Shown here one piece after another: positions 8,331 to 11,871 of a stretch of DNA of 11,871 nucleotides. The stretch is taken from assembly GCA_016936695.1 (NCBI GenBank), contig JAFGXK010000330.1, positions 1 through 11,871 of the forward strand, given 5' to 3'. Position 1 is the first letter of the stretch, and each line of letters opens with the position of its first letter. The notes under the pieces were generated by a model, which saw nothing but the letters and a program-made list of their open reading frames with translations, made no database searches and was not told the origin of the DNA. This DNA is from Bacteroidales bacterium (GTDB taxonomy: Bacteria > Bacteroidota > Bacteroidia > Bacteroidales > VadinHA17). A program made the translations under genes and the position numbers.

Positions 8331-8770
8331 GCCTGCTTTTTTATTTTTTTGCTGATCTCTTTCAAGGCCTCAATGGCAAGCCTGTATCCATCGAGGCCAA
8401 GGCCGATGATACTTCCGGAGCAATACCTCCCCACAAGACTGTTATGCCTGAATTCTTCTCTTGCCGCGACGTTGGTTATATGAACCTCTATAACCGGGCT
8501 TTCCACCGAAGCCACGGCATCGGCAATCGCAACCGAAGTGTGGGTGTAACCGCCGGGATTCAGAATTATCCCGTCATAATTAAACCCCGTTTCATGGATC
8601 CTGTTGATTATTTCGCCTTCGATATTCGACTGGAAGTAATCGATCGTAAAATCAGGATAGAGTTCCCTCAGCGCGTCAAGACGCTCCCCGAAAGACTCGG
8701 TTCCGTATTTTCCGGGTTCTCTCTTTCCAAGGAGATTGAGGTTGGGCCCGTTGATTATTACTATCTTCAT
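8327..8770 (-). CDS. aroQ: 3-dehydroquinate dehydratase, type II
   Basis: Catalyses the third step of the shikimate pathway, dehydration of 3-dehydroquinate to 3-dehydroshikimate, as a small dodecameric cytoplasmic enzyme. The 147 residues are the normal length for type II. The N-terminal INGPNLNLLGKREPGKYG carries Arg17 and the catalytic Tyr22 on the flexible lid. Asn71 lies in LNPGGYTHTS. Glu95 and the catalytic His97 are in EVHITN, and Arg108 is in REEFRHNS. All key residues are present. The start is the ATG at 8768-8770, with no Shine-Dalgarno. It is the first gene of the minus-strand block, divergent from xerD, and its stop overlaps the start of pyk by four bases. Confidence 0.97.
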   Translation of the reverse strand: MKIVIINGPNLNLLGKREPGKYGTESFGERLDALRELYPDFTIDYFQSNIEGEIINRIHETGFNYDGIILNPGGYTHTSVAIADAVASVESPVIEVHITNVAAREEFRHNSLVGRYCSGSIIGLGLDGYRLAIEALKEISKKIKKQA

Positions 8771-8883
8771 ATCGGCAACTCAGTATTTAACAATGTGTAA
8801 AAATAACTAAAATATCGGAGGTTCAGACTTCAGCTCCTGCAATACTTTGTATTACCTTGCACTAGTAATTGATCATAAAACCG
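8771..8883. promoter_or_regulatory. Divergent intergenic region between aroQ and xerD
   Basis: This 113-bp gap must hold promoters for both directions. Toward xerD, TACTTTG at 8843-8849 and TACCTTG at 8853-8859 each resemble the Bacteroidota -7 consensus TAnnTTTG with one base missing, but I see no clear TTG at the usual distance upstream. Toward aroQ, the minus strand reads TATTTTAG at about 8808-8815, one mismatch from the same consensus, also without a well-placed -33 element. A short direct repeat TTCAG occurs at 8822 and 8830. No terminator or riboswitch-like structure is evident. Confidence 0.35.
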
Positions 8884-9783
8884 ATGAGCCTCACATGGAA
8901 ATCAGCAATCAGAAACTTCGAAGACTATCTCAGGCTCGAGAAATCCCTTTCGCAGAACAGCATTGAAGGATACCTGAATGATGTCCGCAAGCTTGAGGAG
9001 TTTGACAGAGAAAGCGGAAGGGAACAGGGTCCGGCATCGATCACCTACCACGATCTCAGGGAGTTTGTCAATCATGCTGGTTCAGAAGAAATGAGCGCCC
9101 GGACACAGGCAAGGCTGATCTCGGGAATAAGGGCCTTTTACCGGTTTCTGCTGATCGATGGCGAGATCAAAGATAACCCGTCCTCCCTCCTGGAGTCGCC
9201 CAGGTTGGGGCTGAAGCTTCCGGAAGTCCTTACTATTGAAGAGATTGACCGTATTGTTAATGCCATCGACCTCAGCAAGCCCGACGGCCACAGGAACAAA
9301 GCCATCATTGAAACACTTTACGGGTGTGGTCTGAGAGTTTCCGAGCTGGTAAACCTGAGGCTCACCGACATCCATTACGGGGAAGGGTTCGTAATTGTTA
9401 CGGGAAAAGGCAATAAGCAAAGACTGGTTCCCGTCAGTGGGAAAGCCCTGAAGGAGATAGATCTGTACAGGATCGACAGGAACAGGCTGCCTGTTATCCA
9501 CGATGAGAACGTTGTATTTCTCAACCGCAGGGGACGAAGGCTTACAAGAGCGATGATTTTCACTATAACGAGGGATCTTGCCGGGAGGGCGGGTATTCTG
9601 AAGAAGATCAGTCCGCATACCTTCCGGCACTCATTTGCAACGCACATGATCGAAGCCGGAGCCGACCTGAGAGCGGTACAGGAAATGCTTGGACATGAGT
9701 CGATAATGACTACCGAGATCTATACCCATATCGACAGAAGCTTTCTCCGCGACACCCTGATAATGTTCCATCCGAGATCATGA
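8884..9783 (+). CDS. xerD: Site-specific tyrosine recombinase XerD/XerC
   Basis: Cuts and rejoins DNA at dif to resolve chromosome dimers, normally working with FtsK and a partner or as a single Xer protein. From the ATG at 8884 it is 299 residues, close to the usual 298-300. The N-terminal SAM-like core-binding domain covers about 1-105, and the catalytic domain about 115-290. All catalytic residues are present: Arg151 (CGLRVSEL), Lys175 (TGKGNKQR), His245 and Arg248 (HTFRHSFATH), His271 (LGHES) and the nucleophile Tyr280 (EIYTH). The spacing matches XerD closely. A TTG at 8869 would add five residues (MIIKP), but ATG is preferred. There is no Shine-Dalgarno. XerC and other Xer-like recombinases share these motifs, so the D subtype rests on length and context. 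No integrase-type N-terminal arm-binding domain or nearby phage gene is seen, which argues against an integrase. Confidence 0.92.
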   Translation: MSLTWKSAIRNFEDYLRLEKSLSQNSIEGYLNDVRKLEEFDRESGREQGPASITYHDLREFVNHAGSEEMSARTQARLISGIRAFYRFLLIDGEIKDNPSSLLESPRLGLKLPEVLTIEEIDRIVNAIDLSKPDGHRNKAIIETLYGCGLRVSELVNLRLTDIHYGEGFVIVTGKGNKQRLVPVSGKALKEIDLYRIDRNRLPVIHDENVVFLNRRGRRLTRAMIFTITRDLAGRAGILKKISPHTFRHSFATHMIEAGADLRAVQEMLGHESIMTTEIYTHIDRSFLRDTLIMFHPRS

Positions 9784-9806
9784 TTTTCGCGAGCTATTCA
9801 GAAATT

Positions 9807-9827
9807 CAAATTTTAATATTAAATTTG
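9807..9827. repeat. Inverted repeat over the ppdK promoter
   Basis: A perfect 7-bp inverted repeat, CAAATTT at 9807-9813 and AAATTTG at 9821-9827, is separated by seven A/T bases. Nested in it is a perfect 12-bp palindrome TTTAATATTAAA at 9812-9823, with its centre shifted by half a base. It covers the putative -7 element of ppdK. It could be a dimeric regulator's operator, or chance in an AT-rich leader. There is no T tract and no GC stem, so it is not a terminator. Confidence 0.5.
9820..9827 (+). promoter_or_regulatory. Putative -7 element of the ppdK promoter (TAAATTTG)
   Basis: TAAATTTG matches the Bacteroidota primary sigma -7 consensus TAnnTTTG exactly. Transcription would start near 9834, giving a leader of about 45 nt before the ATG at 9880. 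At the expected -33 position I see only TTCA (9797-9800), a weak match. The rest of the 96-bp gap between xerD and ppdK is AT-rich (including TTAATTAA at 9850-9857), with an A-run just before the start codon and no Shine-Dalgarno. Confidence 0.45.
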
Positions 9828-9879
9828 CACCTTAATTTTTCCGGATCAATTAATTAAGTTCATCATAAATCAAAAAAGT

Positions 9880-11871
9880 ATGTCGAAAGTAAAAAGAGTT
9901 TATTCCTTTGGCAATAAGACTGCAGAGGGTAAAGCAGATATGAAGAATCTACTTGGCGGCAAGGGAGCCAATCTCGCTGAGATGTGCCTCCTGGGGCTGC
10001 CCGTTCCTGCCGGTTTCACTATCACGACCGATGCCTGTAATGAATACTATTCAAATGATTGCACTCTTCCAAAAGAGCTGATGCCTGAAGTTTGGGCAGC
10101 TATGAAGCTGACCGAAAAAACTATGGGCATGAAGTACGGTGATCCGGAAAATGCATTGCTGGTTTCATGCCGCTCAGGCGCTCGCAGTTCGATGCCAGGT
10201 ATGATGGATACCGTTCTAAATATCGGACTTTGCACAGCTACCATTCCGGGTTTTCTGAAAAAGACCAATAATCCCCGATTTGTATGGGATTCATACCGTC
10301 GTCTTATCATGATGTATGCCGATGTTGTAATGGAAAAAGCTGAAGGTATTGAGCCTGCAGAAGGCAAGGGAATCCGCAAGCAGCTTGACGAAATGCTTGA
10401 CCAGTTCAAGAAAAGTAAAGGTTACCATTCAGATACAGACATTTCAGCCGAAGAGTTAAAGGACCTCGCCGAGAAATTCAAGAAGAAAATCAAGCAGGTA
10501 CTTGGCAAACCTTTCCCGGATGATGCAAAAGAACAGCTTGAAGGAAGTATCAAGGCTGTATTCAAGAGCTGGAATGGCAAAAAAGCCGTTTCGTACCGCC
10601 GTATTGAAGGGATTCCGGATAGTTGGGGCACTGCCGTAAACGTTCAGGCAATGGTATTTGGAAACATGGGTGACTCATCAGCCACAGGTGTTGCTTTCAC
10701 CCGTAATCCCGCAACCGGAGAGAACCTGTTCTATGGAGAATGGCTCGTAAATGCACAGGGCGAGGACGTAGTGGCAGGAATCCGCACTCCCAGCCCTCTC
10801 AACAACGCCACCAAGAATGAGCAGAACAAGCATCTGCACAGCATGGAAGAAGTCATGCCCAAGACATACAAGGAACTGGTTGATATCCGGAATATTCTTG
10901 AGAAGTCGTTCCACGATATGCTTGATATCGAGTTCACTATCCAGGAAAACATACTGTTCATGCTCCAGTGCCGTGTCGGAAAAAGGACAGGTACCGCAGC
11001 CGTCAATATGGCTATGGACATGATCAAGGAAAAACTCATTGATGAGAAGACTGCCGTTCTGCGTGTTGATGCATCACAGCTTGATGAGCTTCTTCACCCG
11101 ATCTGTGATCCGGATGCTGAGAAGAAAGTTAAGCCTATAGCGAAAGGTCTTCCTGCAGGACCAGGTGCTGCAGTTGGAAAAATTGTCTTCACAGCCGAGG
11201 ATGCAGTTGCATGGACCCGTAAGGGCCACGACGTTATCATGGTCCGTGAAGAAACCAACCCCGAAGACGTTGAAGGAATGAGAGCCGCAGTAGGTATACT
11301 TACCGCACGCGGAGGAATGACTTCACATGCTGCACTCGTTGCCCGCGGATGGGGAAAATGCTGTGTTGTAGGAGCAGGAGCACTTCATGTGGAAGCTGGC
11401 AGCAAGAAGATAAAAGTTGCCGGAACTGATATAGTTCTCAAGGAAGGTGATGTTATTACAATCAACGGAACAAAGGGAAATGTTTACCCGGGCAGCATCA
11501 AACTTATGGATGCTACAGAGAATCCCCATTTCCAGGCTTTCATGAAGATCGTCGACAAATTCCGCAAAATGGGAGTCCGCACCAATGCTGACACCGCCGA
11601 GGATGCAAAAGTTGCACATGATTTCGGTGCTGAAGGTATCGGACTGTTCCGTGTTGAGCATATGTTCTATGGCAAGGGTTCGGAACAGCCTCTGTTCCTC
11701 CTTCGCAAGATGATCCTCAGCTCAACCGAAGCCGAGCGTCGCAAGGCTCTTGGAGAACTCTCCAAATATGTGAAGAAGGATATGAAAGCCACCCTCGCAG
11801 CCATGGATGGTATGCCGGTGACTTTCAGGCTCATCGACCCCCCGCTTCATGAGTTTGTTCCGCAGTCAGCT
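9880..11871 (+). CDS. ppdK: Pyruvate, phosphate dikinase, 3' end outside the window
   Basis: Interconverts pyruvate, ATP and phosphate with PEP, AMP and pyrophosphate in the cytoplasm. The first 664 residues are present without a stop; the family is about 880-910 long, so the gene simply runs off the window. The N-terminal ATP-grasp domain has GGKGANLAEM, SCRSGARSSMPGMMDTVLN (Arg98) and MLQCRVGKRTGTAA. The swivelling phosphohistidine domain has GGMTSHAALVARGWGKCCV with catalytic His483. The PEP/pyruvate barrel begins at GLFRVEHMFYG (Arg591) and reaches VTFRLIDPPLHEF (Arg650). These fit the known order of the enzyme, and the GGMTSH motif distinguishes it from PEP synthase. The ATG follows an A-rich stretch. 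Arginine is coded mostly by CGC/CGT, unlike xerD upstream, which favours AGG/AGA/CGG; this suggests strong expression. Gluconeogenic or pyrophosphate-linked glycolytic direction cannot be told from sequence. Confidence 0.97.
   Translation, partial: MSKVKRVYSFGNKTAEGKADMKNLLGGKGANLAEMCLLGLPVPAGFTITTDACNEYYSNDCTLPKELMPEVWAAMKLTEKTMGMKYGDPENALLVSCRSGARSSMPGMMDTVLNIGLCTATIPGFLKKTNNPRFVWDSYRRLIMMYADVVMEKAEGIEPAEGKGIRKQLDEMLDQFKKSKGYHSDTDISAEELKDLAEKFKKKIKQVLGKPFPDDAKEQLEGSIKAVFKSWNGKKAVSYRRIEGIPDSWGTAVNVQAMVFGNMGDSSATGVAFTRNPATGENLFYGEWLVNAQGEDVVAGIRTPSPLNNATKNEQNKHLHSMEEVMPKTYKELVDIRNILEKSFHDMLDIEFTIQENILFMLQCRVGKRTGTAAVNMAMDMIKEKLIDEKTAVLRVDASQLDELLHPICDPDAEKKVKPIAKGLPAGPGAAVGKIVFTAEDAVAWTRKGHDVIMVREETNPEDVEGMRAAVGILTARGGMTSHAALVARGWGKCCVVGAGALHVEAGSKKIKVAGTDIVLKEGDVITINGTKGNVYPGSIKLMDATENPHFQAFMKIVDKFRKMGVRTNADTAEDAKVAHDFGAEGIGLFRVEHMFYGKGSEQPLFLLRKMILSSTEAERRKALGELSKYVKKDMKATLAAMDGMPVTFRLIDPPLHEFVPQSA

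Noticed and set aside
8300..8800. 166-codon plus-strand frame antisense to aroQ
   Set aside because: AroQ on the minus strand has every catalytic residue; the antisense frame has no domain and no initiation signal.
8869..8883. TTG start of xerD five codons upstream
   Set aside because: The ATG at 8884 gives the usual XerD length and residue spacing; neither start has a Shine-Dalgarno, so ATG is preferred.
9082..9630. 182-codon minus-strand frame within xerD
   Set aside because: It is a shadow of the catalytic domain of XerD, whose active-site residues are all in the plus-strand frame.
8884..9783. Phage or integron integrase as a sign of a mobile element
   Set aside because: Length and catalytic spacing match XerD, it has no arm-binding domain, and all neighbours are housekeeping genes.
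9777..9784. ATCATGAT palindrome at the xerD stop as a terminator
   Set aside because: Eight bases with no loop, no GC stem and only a short T run cannot act as an intrinsic terminator.

Overview
The window looks like a piece of a Bacteroidota chromosome, most likely of the order Bacteroidales or a relative. Four things point that way: a secreted protein with a type B C-terminal sorting domain of the type IX secretion system (T9SS), a DUF6702-like protein, a pyruvate kinase with the variant N-terminal motif I associate with Bacteroidales, and gene starts that mostly lack a Shine-Dalgarno sequence and have A/T-rich leaders. All genes but one are intact within the window or are simply cut by its ends. 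I see no tRNA, rRNA, CRISPR array, insertion sequence or phage gene.

Layout. (1) Bases 1-2417, plus strand: the 3' part of a hybrid sensor histidine kinase (PAS-PAS-GAF-HisKA-HATPase-receiver). (2) Bases 2418-2490: the gap between two convergent genes, almost wholly filled by four 7-bp units followed by four 9-bp units. (3) Bases 2491-8770, minus strand: a tightly packed block that reads aroQ, pyk, a DUF6702-like gene, a large T9SS cargo protein and a TPR protein in transcription order. aroQ and pyk share an ATGA overlap, and the later gaps are 57, 28 and 19 bp. (4) Bases 8771-8883: a divergent promoter region. (5) Bases 8884-9783, plus strand: xerD. (6) Bases 9784-9879: an AT-rich leader with a Bacteroidota-type -7 element inside an inverted repeat. 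(7) Base 9880 to the end: ppdK, cut by the window edge.

How the genes relate. aroQ, pyk and ppdK are housekeeping metabolism around phosphoenolpyruvate. Pyruvate kinase and pyruvate phosphate dikinase interconvert PEP and pyruvate by different routes, and the shikimate pathway, where AroQ acts, consumes PEP. XerD resolves chromosome dimers. The T9SS cargo protein and the TPR protein form an envelope or cell-surface pair placed downstream of these metabolic genes, possibly by read-through rather than function. The histidine kinase senses an unknown signal and has no DNA-binding output of its own.

Most of the window is ordinary core genome. The least ordinary parts are the composite short-repeat block between the convergent genes, the palindromic ppdK promoter, and the GTG start with a strong Shine-Dalgarno on the T9SS cargo gene. 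I did not find a convincing new multi-gene system.
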